DNA of 64,000 bases from NCBI RefSeq assembly GCF_051131155.1, contig NZ_CP159508.1, forward strand, positions 1,178,001 to 1,242,000. The letters run 5' to 3'. The first letter of the stretch is position 1. The number at the start of each line of letters is the position of its first letter. The position numbers and the translations under genes were made by a program. Below, in pieces: positions 17,337 through 25,624 of this stretch. Under the pieces are notes generated by a model. That model was given only the letters and a program-made list of their open reading frames with translations. It had not been told where the DNA came from and searched no databases. The DNA comes from Pseudanabaena minima. GTDB taxonomy: Bacteria; Cyanobacteriota; Cyanobacteriia; Pseudanabaenales; Pseudanabaenaceae.

Positions 17337-17666
17337 ATGCAAAAAACAAAAAAAGGTGAAACTGGACTAACAGATTTACAAATCAAACGAAAAGAGGAAC
17401 TAGTTAAAGAACTTAGAATAAGATTTGAGTATGTTCAGGCAGCAATAGATAGTTACAATGCTACTTTAAAAGAAGCTAATGAATTTGTTGGAGAAATGCG
17501 TGAAATTTTTGAAAACTACTACCGTGATCGAGAAGACAATTGGGAACATGCGAATTCTTACTATGATTTTGTAAAGGAATGGCAAGGTATTGAATTGGAT
17601 AACTTAGAGATTGAAGATCATTCAACTGCTCTAGAAGAATTGAATAACAAAGTTATTAGGTATTGA
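17337..17666 (+). CDS. Small charged helical protein of unknown function
   Basis: About 109 residues from ATG 17337; a TTG 15 nt upstream is less likely. The sequence is rich in E, K, N and Y and reads as a long amphipathic helix or coiled coil (IKRKEELVKELRIRF, then ATLKEANEFVGEMREIFENY). I recognise no domain. It sits between xdhC and xisH on the same strand. The whole stretch from the end of xdhC through xisI lacks GCGATCGC, unlike most of the window, which suggests more recent acquisition with xisHI. The function is unknown. Confidence 0.65.
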   Translation: MQKTKKGETGLTDLQIKRKEELVKELRIRFEYVQAAIDSYNATLKEANEFVGEMREIFENYYRDREDNWEHANSYYDFVKEWQGIELDNLEIEDHSTALEELNNKVIRY

Positions 17667-17727
17667 AATAAGTTTAAATGCGAATTACTGATTAAATTAA
17701 TTGCTAGTTCATTCATAATAAATACCT

Positions 17728-18138
17728 ATGGCAAAAGATAAATTTCATACTGTAGTTAGACTAGCCTTAGAAAAAGAAGGCTGGCAAGTTACTGATGATC
17801 CTTATGAAATTAATGTTGATGGTGTTGATTTTGAGATTGATTTAGCCGCAGAGCAGGTATTAGCAGCAACTAGAAACAATCAAAAAATTGCCGTAGAAAT
17901 CAAAAGTTTTATCAGCCCATCCAATATTTCTGATTTTCATACAGCACTAGGACAGTTCTTAAACTATAGAGATGCACTTGCTTTGACCGAACCAGAGCGT
18001 CATTTGTATCTAGCTGTACGTCTACCAGTTTATGAAAGTTTTTTCCAAAAAAGATTTATTCAATCGGCAATTCAAAGATATCAGTTAAGACTATTAATCT
18101 ATGATGTTCCACAAAAGGAGATTGTCAAATGGCTATAA
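17728..18138 (+). CDS. xisH: XisH family protein (fdxN-element excision controlling factor)
   Basis: A 136-residue XisH homologue. Family hallmarks are the N-terminal KDKFHTVVRLALEKEGWQVTDDPY, the block EIDLAAEQVLAATRNNQKIAVEIKSF, and the C-terminal LLIYDVPQKEIVKWL. The spaced acidic residues and E-I-K agree with the endonuclease-like fold attributed to this family. In Anabaena XisH works with XisI and the recombinase XisF in excising the fdxN element. No recombinase or nif gene is in this window, so that role does not apply directly. xisI follows with a 10-nt overlap, the usual pairing. Confidence 0.95.
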   Translation: MAKDKFHTVVRLALEKEGWQVTDDPYEINVDGVDFEIDLAAEQVLAATRNNQKIAVEIKSFISPSNISDFHTALGQFLNYRDALALTEPERHLYLAVRLPVYESFFQKRFIQSAIQRYQLRLLIYDVPQKEIVKWL

Positions 18139-18479
18139 ATCAATCCGTTAATCAGTATAGACAATACATTCAAAATATTCTTCTAGAAAAATCTCAACGC
18201 TCTTCCAAAAACAAAATATTTTCAGAATACGAAGTACAAACTATTTTTGACACCGAGAGAGATCATTATCAACTTCTTCGTGTTGGTTGGCGTAACAATA
18301 AACGTGATTTTGGATGTGTTTTGCATCTTGATATCAAAGATAACAAGATTTGGATTCAGCACGATAGCACGGACACAGGTATTGCCAATCAGCTTTTGGA
18401 GATGGGTGTACCCAAAGAGGATATAGTTTTAGCTTTTCATGAACCTGAAGTACGACAGCTTACTGGATTTGGTTTTTAA
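18129..18479 (+). CDS. xisI: XisI family protein
   Basis: A 116-residue XisI homologue and the partner of XisH. Recognisable family blocks are YRQYIQNILLEKS, VQTIFDTERDHYQLLRVGW, KIWIQHDSTDTGIANQLLE and the C-terminal GVPKEDIVLAFHEPEVRQLTGF. The length is typical. It overlaps xisH by 10 nt, so translation is probably coupled. In cyanobacteria xisHI pairs are common outside the fdxN element, where their role is unclear. The pair behaves like a mobile two-gene cassette here: AT-rich, free of HIP1 sites and next to an unknown small gene. Confidence 0.95.
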   Translation: MAINQSVNQYRQYIQNILLEKSQRSSKNKIFSEYEVQTIFDTERDHYQLLRVGWRNNKRDFGCVLHLDIKDNKIWIQHDSTDTGIANQLLEMGVPKEDIVLAFHEPEVRQLTGFGF

Positions 18480-18535
18480 TAGTATGACGGTTCTTAAAAA
18501 GCTGAGATAATTTAGCTTAGTTACTGACTAACTTT

Positions 18536-19747
18536 ATGAGCGATCGCCTCTCAAGCTACAGCAATCAGACAACGGACAAAAATTCGGAAATCTCAAATCT
18601 ATGCAATTCCTTAGAGGGGTGCGTATTGGTTGTAGATGACAACCCCACTAACTTGAGTGTGTTAGTGAATTTATTACGGGATGTGGGGCTGCGGGTCTTA
18701 GTAGCAACTGATGGCGAAAGTGCGATTGAGCAGATTACATATATTAAGCCCGATCTGATTTTGCTAGATGTAATGATGCCAGGAATTGATGGCTTTGAGA
18801 CTTGCCAACGCCTCAAAGCAAATCCTGAAACTGTCAAAATTCCGATTATTTTTATGACGGCTCTCTCGGAAACTGTGGACAAAGTGCGTGGTTTATCTCT
18901 GGGGGCAGTAGACTATGTGACGAAGCCCTTTGAGCATGAAGAAGTATTAGTCAGGATTCGTACCCATTTAACGATCGCCAAACAGCGCCAAATCATTGAG
19001 TCCCAAAATATTGATTTGCAAGCTGAAATTGCTGAACGTAAACGTGCTGAAGAAGCCCTAACGATTTTTCTCCATGCAGTTTCCCATGACTTACGAAATC
19101 CTGTGACGGGTTTGATCATGGTATTAGATAATTTGGCTAAAACTGCAAGTTCAGAGTCAAATATTCTGTTGTCCCGAACTACACTGGAGCGAATGCAACA
19201 AAGTAGCGATCGCCAGCTAGCTTTAATTAATTCGTTACTAGAGTCCCATGTAAATGATGTTCATGGAATTATTATTCATCCTCAACCTGTGGTAATTAGC
19301 CAAGTCATTCAATCGGCGATTGACGATCTTCAACCACTTTTAGACAAAGAAGAGACCGTAATCAATTTACAAGTTTCGCTCGATCTACCTCTTGTTATGG
19401 TTGATGAGGCTCATGTCTGTAGAGTTTTCCAAAATCTAATTGCCAATGCCATTAAACACAATCCTCCTAACCTTAAACTCACGATTTCCGCAGAGATCAG
19501 CGATGCAAAAACAATGCTCTGTACAGTTGCTGACAATGGCGTGGGCATGACCAGCGCTCAAAGCGAGAATTTGTTTGAGCTTTATTCTCAAGGAAAAGCC
19601 CACAGTAGACTAAATCGGCGATCGCTTAGTCTTGGCTTAGGTTTATATATTTGTCGTCAGATTGTCCAAGCTCATGGAGGTGTGATCAGTGCCATCGGTG
19701 AACCAAATATGGGTTCTCAGTTTTGGTTTACGTTACCAATTGTTTAG
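18536..19747 (+). CDS. Hybrid receiver-histidine kinase (soluble)
   Basis: A 403-residue two-component protein without membrane segments. The receiver domain comes first (VLVVDDNPTNL, D78 in LILLDVMMPGIDG, K in YVTKPFEHEE), then a short coiled-coil linker (IDLQAEIAERKRAEEAL). The HisKA domain carries H184 in HAVSHDLRNPV, and the HATPase domain ends the protein (NLIANAIKHN, DNGVGM, SLGLGLYICRQI). This order suggests a kinase whose activity is set by phosphorylation of its own receiver by another kinase. There is no cognate regulator nearby. The ATG at 18536 also lies just before a HIP1 site in codons 2-4. Confidence 0.93.
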   Translation: MSDRLSSYSNQTTDKNSEISNLCNSLEGCVLVVDDNPTNLSVLVNLLRDVGLRVLVATDGESAIEQITYIKPDLILLDVMMPGIDGFETCQRLKANPETVKIPIIFMTALSETVDKVRGLSLGAVDYVTKPFEHEEVLVRIRTHLTIAKQRQIIESQNIDLQAEIAERKRAEEALTIFLHAVSHDLRNPVTGLIMVLDNLAKTASSESNILLSRTTLERMQQSSDRQLALINSLLESHVNDVHGIIIHPQPVVISQVIQSAIDDLQPLLDKEETVINLQVSLDLPLVMVDEAHVCRVFQNLIANAIKHNPPNLKLTISAEISDAKTMLCTVADNGVGMTSAQSENLFELYSQGKAHSRLNRRSLSLGLGLYICRQIVQAHGGVISAIGEPNMGSQFWFTLPIV

Positions 19748-19760
19748 GGCTTCACCATAA

Positions 19761-19823
19761 AATAAATACCTCAATTTTTAATGCCACTGCTTTGCAGTGG
19801 CATTAAAAATTGGGGTATTTATT
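19761..19823. terminator. 30-bp-stem hairpin between convergent genes, TTT loop
   Basis: Arms 19761-19790 and 19794-19823, beginning AATAAATACC, differ at one position that can pair as G-U in RNA. The tip is GCTTTGC. It lies between the convergent kinase and DUF212 genes, so it could terminate both. Confidence 0.8.
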
Positions 19824-19878
19824 AAAGCAGAATCTTTTCGCACTAGCCTTTGCAATTACTGGAAAATGCGATCGCAAT

Positions 19879-20319
19879 CTACAAAAACAACCACATCAGC
19901 AAGATACCTAAAATAGAGCCAGCAACAACTTGGGCTGGAGTATGACCTAATAACTCTTTCAGTGGGTCATGCTCTTCTTCAAATACTTCCACCATAATTT
20001 GATTGAGAACCTTAGCTTGCTTACCTGCGGCACGGCGGATACCTGCGGCATCGTACATGACGATAAAAGCGAAAACTGTAGCGATCGCAAATTGTGGGGT
20101 GTCCCATCCTTGAGTGCGTCCAATCCCTGTCGCCAGCGCCGAAACTAGAGCCGAATGGGAGCTAGGCATACCACCTGTTTCAAATAGCACCTTGAATCTA
20201 ATTTTCCCGAATTGGGCTAGCTCAATGAACAGTTTTAAGAGTTGAGCAGTCAAGCTAGAACATAAAGCAATTAGCAGAACTTGGTTATCGAGGATTTCGC
20301 CAACAGGATGGATGTTCAT
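19879..20319 (-). CDS. DUF212 / divergent PAP2 family membrane protein
   Basis: About 146 residues from ATG 20319; the longer reading frame to 20358 would need a TTG start. It is a DUF212 (YuiD-like, divergent PAP2) protein with several hydrophobic helices. The family-specific segment is FETGGMPSSHSALVSALATGIG, with FAFIVMYDAAGIRRAAGKQA and LLGHTPAQVVAGSILGI further on. The SSHSA and GHTP histidines recall the phosphatase motif of PAP2 enzymes, but activity is not established. It follows crtE on the same strand and may be cotranscribed; a link to isoprenyl-phosphate metabolism is conceivable. Confidence 0.88.
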   Translation of the reverse strand: MNIHPVGEILDNQVLLIALCSSLTAQLLKLFIELAQFGKIRFKVLFETGGMPSSHSALVSALATGIGRTQGWDTPQFAIATVFAFIVMYDAAGIRRAAGKQAKVLNQIMVEVFEEEHDPLKELLGHTPAQVVAGSILGILLMWLFL

Positions 20320-20379
20320 ATCAATTGCAACGATTTTAGGATCAAGAAAAAGGGTCAAGATAAAGTTGAGAAAAGTGGG

Positions 20380-21282
20380 TTAGTTTTTTCGGGCAGTGAT
20401 GTAATCAGCAAGCGCCATCAGAGGTAACGCCGCATCACCATAACTCACAAGTTGAGCCTTGGCTTGTTCTACAAGTTCCTGAGCCTTTTGCTGAGAGGTT
20501 TCGATGCCCCACAAGCTAGGATAGGTAACTTTTTGGGCGGCGAGATCTTTGCCAGCAGTTTTACCAAGTTGCTCAGAAGTCGATGTGATGTCTAGGATGT
20601 CATCAATGATTTGAAAAGCTAAACCAATGTTATTAGCATAGGTGGATAAGCGTGTGATGTCAGTATCATTTGCACCTGCTAGTAATGCTCCACAGATGAC
20701 ACAGGACTCTAACAAGGCGGCTGTTTTGTGGATATGGATGAATGTGAGAGTTTCAGCAGTCACATCGGGCTTACCTTCACATTCTAAATCAACGACTTGA
20801 CCACCGACTAAACCTGTCGCTGCTACTGCATGACCGAGATGGGCGATCGCCTTTAAAATCCGCTCCGCAGGTACACCTTTAGTTTGTTCGGCAATAAATT
20901 CAAAGGCGTAAGCCAGTAAAGCGTCCCCCGCCAAAATCGCAATATCATCACCATAAACCTTGTGATTTGTCGGTTTGCCGCGCCGAAAATCGTCATTGTC
21001 CATCGCTGGCAGATCATCATGGATCAATGACATTGTATGCACCATCTCCATCGCGCAGGCGGTAGGCATTGCCGAGGCGCGATCGCCACCAAGCAACTCA
21101 CAAGCAGCAAGGCAGAGGATTGGACGTAAACGCTTGCCACCAGCCATCAGCGAGTAGCGCATGGATTCATAAATTTTTTCGGGATAGGTAACAGCGATCG
21201 AAGCATCAAGGGCTGTCTCAACCTCTTGTTTGAGATCGCGTAAATACTTATCTAAATTGAATGCAACTGTTTGTGATGGCAT
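20380..21282 (-). CDS. crtE: Geranylgeranyl/farnesyl diphosphate synthase
   Basis: A 300-residue trans-prenyl diphosphate synthase. It condenses IPP with allylic diphosphates, supplying precursors of carotenoids, phytyl chains and quinones. The first aspartate-rich motif is IHDDLPAMDNDDFRRG (near 88-101) with the four-residue spacing of bacterial enzymes; the second is FQIIDDILDIT near 223-233. KTAGKDLAAQKVTYP follows. In cyanobacteria the single enzyme of this type is usually called CrtE and makes GGPP; product length was not tested here. The gene precedes a DUF212 gene on the same strand. Confidence 0.93.
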   Translation of the reverse strand: MPSQTVAFNLDKYLRDLKQEVETALDASIAVTYPEKIYESMRYSLMAGGKRLRPILCLAACELLGGDRASAMPTACAMEMVHTMSLIHDDLPAMDNDDFRRGKPTNHKVYGDDIAILAGDALLAYAFEFIAEQTKGVPAERILKAIAHLGHAVAATGLVGGQVVDLECEGKPDVTAETLTFIHIHKTAALLESCVICGALLAGANDTDITRLSTYANNIGLAFQIIDDILDITSTSEQLGKTAGKDLAAQKVTYPSLWGIETSQQKAQELVEQAKAQLVSYGDAALPLMALADYITARKN

Positions 21283-21410
21283 GGCTTAGCAATGATTTCG
21301 ACAATAACTTCAACAATTTCGACAACAACTAGGGTTAGAAATTGGGGCAAAATTTCCGACTATATCCAGAATGTATATTATGCAATGTCTTGCGATCGCA
21401 ACCCCAAATT

Positions 21411-21442
21411 TTACCTTTTTACTTTTTACTTTTTACTTTTTG
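21411..21442 (-). repeat. TTTTTAC microrepeat at the end of folD
   Basis: About four copies of the 7-mer TTTTTAC (GTAAAAA on the coding strand) cover the last codons and stop codon of folD, encoding the lysine-rich tail KVKSKK. Such microrepeats are usually intergenic; here one has supplied the C-terminus. Confidence 0.8.
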
Positions 21443-22291
21443 TTTATAACTCCACAAAGTATTGTGCAGCAACATAGTTACAGTCATAGGCCCCACACCT
21501 CCAGGAACGGGTGTGATGTGCGAAGCAACTTCATTGACACTGGCATAGTCAACATCACCAACTAAGCGCGATTTACCTTCGTAGTCAGTAATACGATTAA
21601 TGCCCACATCAATTACTACTGCGTCTGGCTTGACCATCTCGGCAGTTACAAATTCAGGTCTACCGATCGCCGCTATTAAAATGTCAGCTTTGCGGGTAAT
21701 TTCTGCAAGATTCTTGGTACGGGAATGGGCGATCGTCACAGTGGCGTTTTCTTCCAAAAGCATGAGGGCGACAGGCTTACCCACTAGAATGCTGCGACCG
21801 ATGACGACGGCATTTTTACCAGCAATATCAATTTTGGCTTCGGCTAATAGCTCCATCACTCCCGCAGGTGTACAACTCCGCAAGCCTGATTCACCTCGCG
21901 CTAATTTGCCTAGGTTATTGGGATGCAAACCATCAGCATCTTTATCGGGATCAAGGCGATTTAAGAGGGCGATCGCATCAAATTTATCTGGCAAAGGCAA
22001 CTGAATCAAAATGCCATCCACGCGATCATCGGCATTTAATTCATCAATAACTTGTTCTAGTTCAGTCTGAGTAACGCTTGCAGGAAAATGTTTACCAAAT
22101 GAGGCTATCCCCGCTTTATGACAGGCGGTTTCTTTGTTTTTGACGTAGGCTGCACTGGCAGGATTGTCACCCACCATTAGCACAGCTAACCCTGGAGGAC
22201 GACCATATATAGGCTGTAGCTCAGCTACTTCTTCAGCGATCGCCTTTTGCATTTTTTTTGCAAGGGCTTTGCCATCAATAATTATTGCCAT
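21419..22291 (-). CDS. folD: Methylene-THF dehydrogenase / methenyl-THF cyclohydrolase
   Basis: A 290-residue bifunctional enzyme of one-carbon metabolism interconverting methylene-, methenyl- and formyl-tetrahydrofolate in the cytoplasm. The family blocks are complete: AAYVKNKETACHKAGI (catalytic YxxxK), DGILIQLPLP, DADGLHPNNLGKLA, CTPAGVMELL, the NADP site VVIGRSILVGKPVALML, and the signature TPVPGGVGPMTVTMLLHNTL. The last residues (QKVKSKK) come from a microrepeat and are not conserved family sequence. ATG 22291 gives the usual start. The promoter lies in the 335-bp gap to the right. Confidence 0.98.
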   Translation of the reverse strand: MAIIIDGKALAKKMQKAIAEEVAELQPIYGRPPGLAVLMVGDNPASAAYVKNKETACHKAGIASFGKHFPASVTQTELEQVIDELNADDRVDGILIQLPLPDKFDAIALLNRLDPDKDADGLHPNNLGKLARGESGLRSCTPAGVMELLAEAKIDIAGKNAVVIGRSILVGKPVALMLLEENATVTIAHSRTKNLAEITRKADILIAAIGRPEFVTAEMVKPDAVVIDVGINRITDYEGKSRLVGDVDYASVNEVASHITPVPGGVGPMTVTMLLHNTLWSYKQKVKSKK

Positions 22292-22374
22292 AGATTGCTG
22301 TAAATTTTACTTTGCGATCATTACCCACTATTTCAATGATTGTATCGCTTGATGGGAGATAGCAGGCACTAATA

Positions 22375-22440
22375 CTAATTCACGAAAGTTTTGTCACACT
22401 TTCATCAATTAAAAACTAAATCTAGTAAGGGTTTTCAAAA
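22375..22440 (+). repeat. Diverged repeat copy A flanking mntCAB
   Basis: This segment (CTAATTCACGAAAG, then TCACACTTT, ATTAAAA and AAGGGTTTT) aligns almost without gaps to 25441-25507 on the other side of the mnt genes, in the same orientation. Many differences are transitions. It may be a remnant of an element that once flanked this region. Confidence 0.55.
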
Positions 22441-22623
22441 TAGATATGAAATCGTGGAAAAGAATCACCTCATTACTGGTCCTGTCGCAGGACGATATAT
22501 GCGCCAAAATCAGCTTTTTTACAAAATCTACGTCGCCATACAAATCAACTTGTCGATGAAGAATTGATCGCCGACAATCATGCACTGATGATGTATGCGC
22601 CACTCTTGAGTGCAGGTAAATAG
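22440..22623 (+). pseudogene. Possible decayed ORF fragment with a frameshift at a T-run
   Basis: Reading the plus strand gives YEIVEKNHLITGPVAGRYM, then, after adding one base at the T-run near 22515, a continuation RRHTNQLVDEELIADNHAL ending at TAG 22621-22623. The joined frame looks protein-like and lacks a good start. It may be the 3' remnant of a lost gene. I do not recognise the family. It occupies most of the 335-bp gap between folD and mntB. Confidence 0.35.
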
Positions 22624-22626
22624 ACT

Positions 22627-23481
22627 TTAGGAATCAGAAACTTGTTGACGCGATCGCACTAACATTCCATGCTTAGGTGCAAAAATCATTGCCGCTAGAA
22701 ATAGCAAGGTTTGCAAAACTACAATACAGCCACCCGTGGAGCCATCAATGTGATAGCTGATATAGGTTCCCATTACACTAGAGAACATCCCCGAAGCCAT
22801 CGCAATTAACATCATGTGATCAAAGCGATCGCTTAGCAAATAAGCAGTAGCCCCTGGGGTAATCAGCATCGCCACCACTAAAATAATCCCCACGGTCTGA
22901 AGTCCCGCAACCGCAGTTAGAGAAAGCAAAGACAATAAAATGTAGTATAGGAATGTTGTATTTAAACCAATCGATCGCGCATGGGTAGCATCAAAACAAA
23001 ATAGAACTAAATCTTTGCGTAATAGCGCTAGGGTTACTAAGGTGATGACGCTAATAATTACAGTCTGGACAATATCACTATCCGCAATTCCAAGCACATT
23101 GCCAAAGAGAATATGCCCTAAATCGACAGAACTTTTAATTTTGGAAATCATCACAATCCCAAAGGCAAATAGTCCTGTAAATACCAATCCAATGACCGTA
23201 TCTTCCTTAATGCGCGTATTGGACTTAATAAATCCGATCGCCATGACCGAACCCACACCAAACACAAAGGCTCCGATCGCGAAGGGAATATTTACCATAT
23301 AGGCAAGTACCACCCCTGGTAATACTGCGTGGGAAACTGCATCACCCATTAGTGCCCATCCTTTCAAGATCATGAAGCAAGATAGCGCTGAACAGACAAT
23401 TCCCACCAAGGCACTAACCCAAATCGCTTTGACCATAAACCCATATTGCAAGGGCGCTGTAAACCAATTCACTAATTCCAT
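22627..23481 (-). CDS. mntB: Manganese/zinc-type ABC transporter permease
   Basis: A 284-residue integral membrane subunit of an ABC-3 family metal importer (MntB/ZnuB/TroC type) with about eight hydrophobic helices. Family blocks include CSALSCFMILKGWALMGDAVSHAVLPGV (near 31-58) and TVGIILVVAMLITPGATAYLL. It is the third gene of the order binding protein - ATPase - permease, the same as mntCAB of Synechocystis. Manganese is the favoured substrate because the binding protein resembles MntC; zinc is not excluded. It is separated from mntA by a 17-bp-stem palindrome. Confidence 0.92.
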   Translation of the reverse strand: MELVNWFTAPLQYGFMVKAIWVSALVGIVCSALSCFMILKGWALMGDAVSHAVLPGVVLAYMVNIPFAIGAFVFGVGSVMAIGFIKSNTRIKEDTVIGLVFTGLFAFGIVMISKIKSSVDLGHILFGNVLGIADSDIVQTVIISVITLVTLALLRKDLVLFCFDATHARSIGLNTTFLYYILLSLLSLTAVAGLQTVGIILVVAMLITPGATAYLLSDRFDHMMLIAMASGMFSSVMGTYISYHIDGSTGGCIVVLQTLLFLAAMIFAPKHGMLVRSRQQVSDS

Positions 23482-23502
23482 TACTGTTATTCCTAAAAAT
23501 TC

Positions 23503-23539
23503 GCAAGACTAAAAATGGCTACGCCATTTTTAGTCTTGC
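23503..23539. repeat. Perfect 17-bp palindrome containing the mntA stop, TAC loop
   Basis: Arms 23503-23519 and 23523-23539 (GCAAGACTAAAAATGGC and complement) with loop TAC (tip GCTACGC). The right arm holds the TAA stop and the last two codons of mntA. It lies within the mnt operon before mntB and could tune expression of the permease. Confidence 0.88.
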
Positions 23540-24291
23540 TGCAACTGACTTTTTGAACGCGATAAATCGATCACCGAACTGCCAAAGGTACGCGAAAGAT
23601 TTTCTTCAGTAAATACTTCTGAAGTCTCACCATAGGCAAGAATTGTGCGATTGATTAGCACCACTTGATCGCAAAATGTCGTAATTGAGTCAAGATCATG
23701 GGTAGAAATAAGAATTGTATAACCTGCATCACGGAGTTCCATTAACAGGTTAATCATCATCTTCTCAGTCTTAACATCAACCCCCGCAAATGGCTCATCT
23801 AGAAGTAAAACATTGGCTTGTTGAGCTAAGGCGCGAGCAAAAAATGTCCGTTTCTTTTGACCACCTGATAGCTCTCCAATTTGACGATCGCGCATTTCCC
23901 ACATTTCCACACGCTCCAAGCTATCACGCACTGCATGTTTATCTAGCGATCGGGGAATCCGTAGGAAATTCATATAGCCATAGCGTCCCATCATCACCAC
24001 ATCATGCACACTTACAGGAAAGTTCCAATCTACTTCTTCTGTTTGTGGCACATAGGCAACAAGATTATTTCTTTGGACAAGACGGATAGGTAAACCATTA
24101 ATCAAAACTCTACCGCTCACAGGCTTCACAAAGCCCATCACTGCCTTAAATAGAGTAGATTTACCCGCACCATTCATCCCAACTAAGCCACAGATTGTTC
24201 CTGCTTTGAGTTGGAGTGATGCGCTATGTAGAGCAACTTTGCCATGATAGGCAACAGTTACATTCTCAATATCAATGCTAAATGTATTCAT
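23530..24291 (-). CDS. mntA: Manganese-type ABC transporter ATP-binding protein
   Basis: About 253 residues from ATG 24291, chosen because GGAG precedes it by 7 nt on the minus strand; the frame extends 51 nt further upstream without support. It is a complete ABC ATPase: Walker A GLVGMNGAGKST, Q-loop VAYVPQTEEVDW, signature IGELSGGQKKR, Walker B NVLLLDEPFAGVD, H-loop ILISTHDLDS. The sequence VDWNFPVSVHDVVMMGRYGYM is typical of metal-importer ATPases. It powers the MntB permease with MntC. The stop lies within a palindrome. Confidence 0.95.
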   Translation of the reverse strand: MNTFSIDIENVTVAYHGKVALHSASLQLKAGTICGLVGMNGAGKSTLFKAVMGFVKPVSGRVLINGLPIRLVQRNNLVAYVPQTEEVDWNFPVSVHDVVMMGRYGYMNFLRIPRSLDKHAVRDSLERVEMWEMRDRQIGELSGGQKKRTFFARALAQQANVLLLDEPFAGVDVKTEKMMINLLMELRDAGYTILISTHDLDSITTFCDQVVLINRTILAYGETSEVFTEENLSRTFGSSVIDLSRSKSQLQQD

Positions 24292-24318
24292 AATTGTTCT
24301 CCATTTATTTTGATGTAG

Positions 24319-24349
24319 AGAGTATTTGGTGCGAAGCACCAAATACTCT
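24319..24349. repeat. 14-bp palindrome reaching the mntC stop, GAA loop
   Basis: Arms 24319-24332 and 24336-24349 (AGAGTATTTGGTGC and complement) close a GAA loop, giving the tip GCGAAGC. The right arm runs into the mntC stop codon (24348-24350). It lies between mntC and mntA and could act as a partial terminator. Confidence 0.88.
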
Positions 24350-25346
24350 ACTGTAAGCCTTTGATTAAAGTATTGACGTTATATTCCAGCAGCTTGAGAT
24401 AGGTCGGAGTCAGTCCATCGGGGGGAGACAGCGAATCCACATAAAAGACTCCGCCATACTTTGCACCAGTTTCCTTCACCACCTGTTGCATCGCCTTATC
24501 ACTGACGGTACTCTCACAAAATACGGTTGGTATTTGATTAGCCTTCACCACTTCAATCACTTTTTCGATTTGCTTGGGAGTAGCTTGCTGTTCCGCATTC
24601 ACTGACCAAATGTAAACCTCCTTCAATCCATAATCGCGGGCAATATAAGAAAATGCACCTTCACAACTGACGATGTAGCGCTTGTCAGGGGGAATTACAG
24701 CGATCGCTTGTTTAAGTTTTGCATCAAGAGCTTGAATTTGCTGACTATAGGCTTGGGCATTTGCATCATAGGTAGCAGCATTTGCAGGATCGATTTTTCC
24801 TAACGCTTTGCGAATATTTTCGACATAGATCAACGCATTTTTTGGAGACATCCATGCATGAGGATTGGGTTTACCTTGATAGGCATCTTCGGTAATATTG
24901 ATCGGCTGAATGCCTTCACTCAAGGTCAAGCGATCGACTTTAGGAAAACTGTTATAAAAGCGCTCAGCCCAACGTTCTAGGTTCAAGCCATTATCTAAAA
25001 TCAAATCGGCTGATTGTCCGCGCCGCAGGTCGCTCGGAGTCGGTTCATAGCCATGAATTTCAGCTCCCACCTTTGTAATTGACTCGACGATCGCTTTATC
25101 CCCTGCCACATTTTGCGCCATGTCAGCCAGCACTGTAAACGTAGTCAGAATCACTTTTTGATCTTTTTTGTCTTTACGCTCCAATGTCGTTGTGGAATTA
25201 GGGCTAGTGGGATTGGAGGTCGTCGGCAAGTTGCATCCACTCAGACTTATGGCAAATACAAGACTAGTCAGAATAGCTTGATGGCTTTTCCAAGAGGTAA
25301 GACTTTTACTACAAATAAGTTGAGAAGGCTTCATGATTACTTTCAT
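24348..25346 (-). CDS. mntC: Manganese-binding lipoprotein of the ABC importer
   Basis: About 332 residues from ATG 25346; upstream ATG 25376 and downstream ATG 25334 are also possible and no start has a clear ribosome site. A signal peptide ends at a lipobox (AISLSGC). The cluster A-I metal-binding protein motifs are present: VGAEIHGYEPTPSDLRRGQ with the first histidine ligand, KPNPHAWMSPKNALIYV with the second, then glutamate and aspartate ligands in the C-terminal lobe (VFCESTVSDKAM; YVDSLSPPDG). EIHGYEPTPSD closely recalls Synechocystis MntC. It captures Mn2+ in the periplasm for MntAB, important for photosystem II. It is first in the operon, with the promoter in the gap to the right. Confidence 0.92.
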   Translation of the reverse strand: MKVIMKPSQLICSKSLTSWKSHQAILTSLVFAISLSGCNLPTTSNPTSPNSTTTLERKDKKDQKVILTTFTVLADMAQNVAGDKAIVESITKVGAEIHGYEPTPSDLRRGQSADLILDNGLNLERWAERFYNSFPKVDRLTLSEGIQPINITEDAYQGKPNPHAWMSPKNALIYVENIRKALGKIDPANAATYDANAQAYSQQIQALDAKLKQAIAVIPPDKRYIVSCEGAFSYIARDYGLKEVYIWSVNAEQQATPKQIEKVIEVVKANQIPTVFCESTVSDKAMQQVVKETGAKYGGVFYVDSLSPPDGLTPTYLKLLEYNVNTLIKGLQ

Positions 25347-25440
25347 AATCGTTTCATTTTCTAGAATATAGCACATGCAAGCAAAAAATGAATCGATTAT
25401 GAAAAGCTGGAGCGCCTAAAAAATACCTGAATGCAAGTAT

Positions 25441-25536
25441 GCTAATCCACGAAAGCGAGATCACACTTTTGTGGATTAAAACCAAGCCCAGCAAGGATTT
25501 TAAAACCACAAGATAGCTAAACAATCTTGCGGTTTT
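25441..25536 (+). repeat. Diverged repeat copy B plus hairpin upstream of mntC
   Basis: Bases 25441-25507 match copy A (22375-22440) in the same orientation and contain AATCCAC/GTGGATT arms. An adjoining hairpin has arms 25502-25514 and 25524-25536 (AAAACCACAAGAT against its near-complement, one mismatch). The block is in the mntC promoter region, so it might affect mnt expression. Confidence 0.55.
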
Positions 25537-25624
25537 GTGTAGCCCATCTCGACAGGTTAGTTTTACAGTTATAAATTTTGCTGAATAAAAGCGGTAAAAT
25601 TAGGAACTGCATTTATTACAATTA

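Noticed and set aside
17728..18479. An fdxN-type excision element
   Set aside because: Only xisH and xisI are present. There is no xisF-like recombinase, nif gene or pair of attachment repeats in the window.
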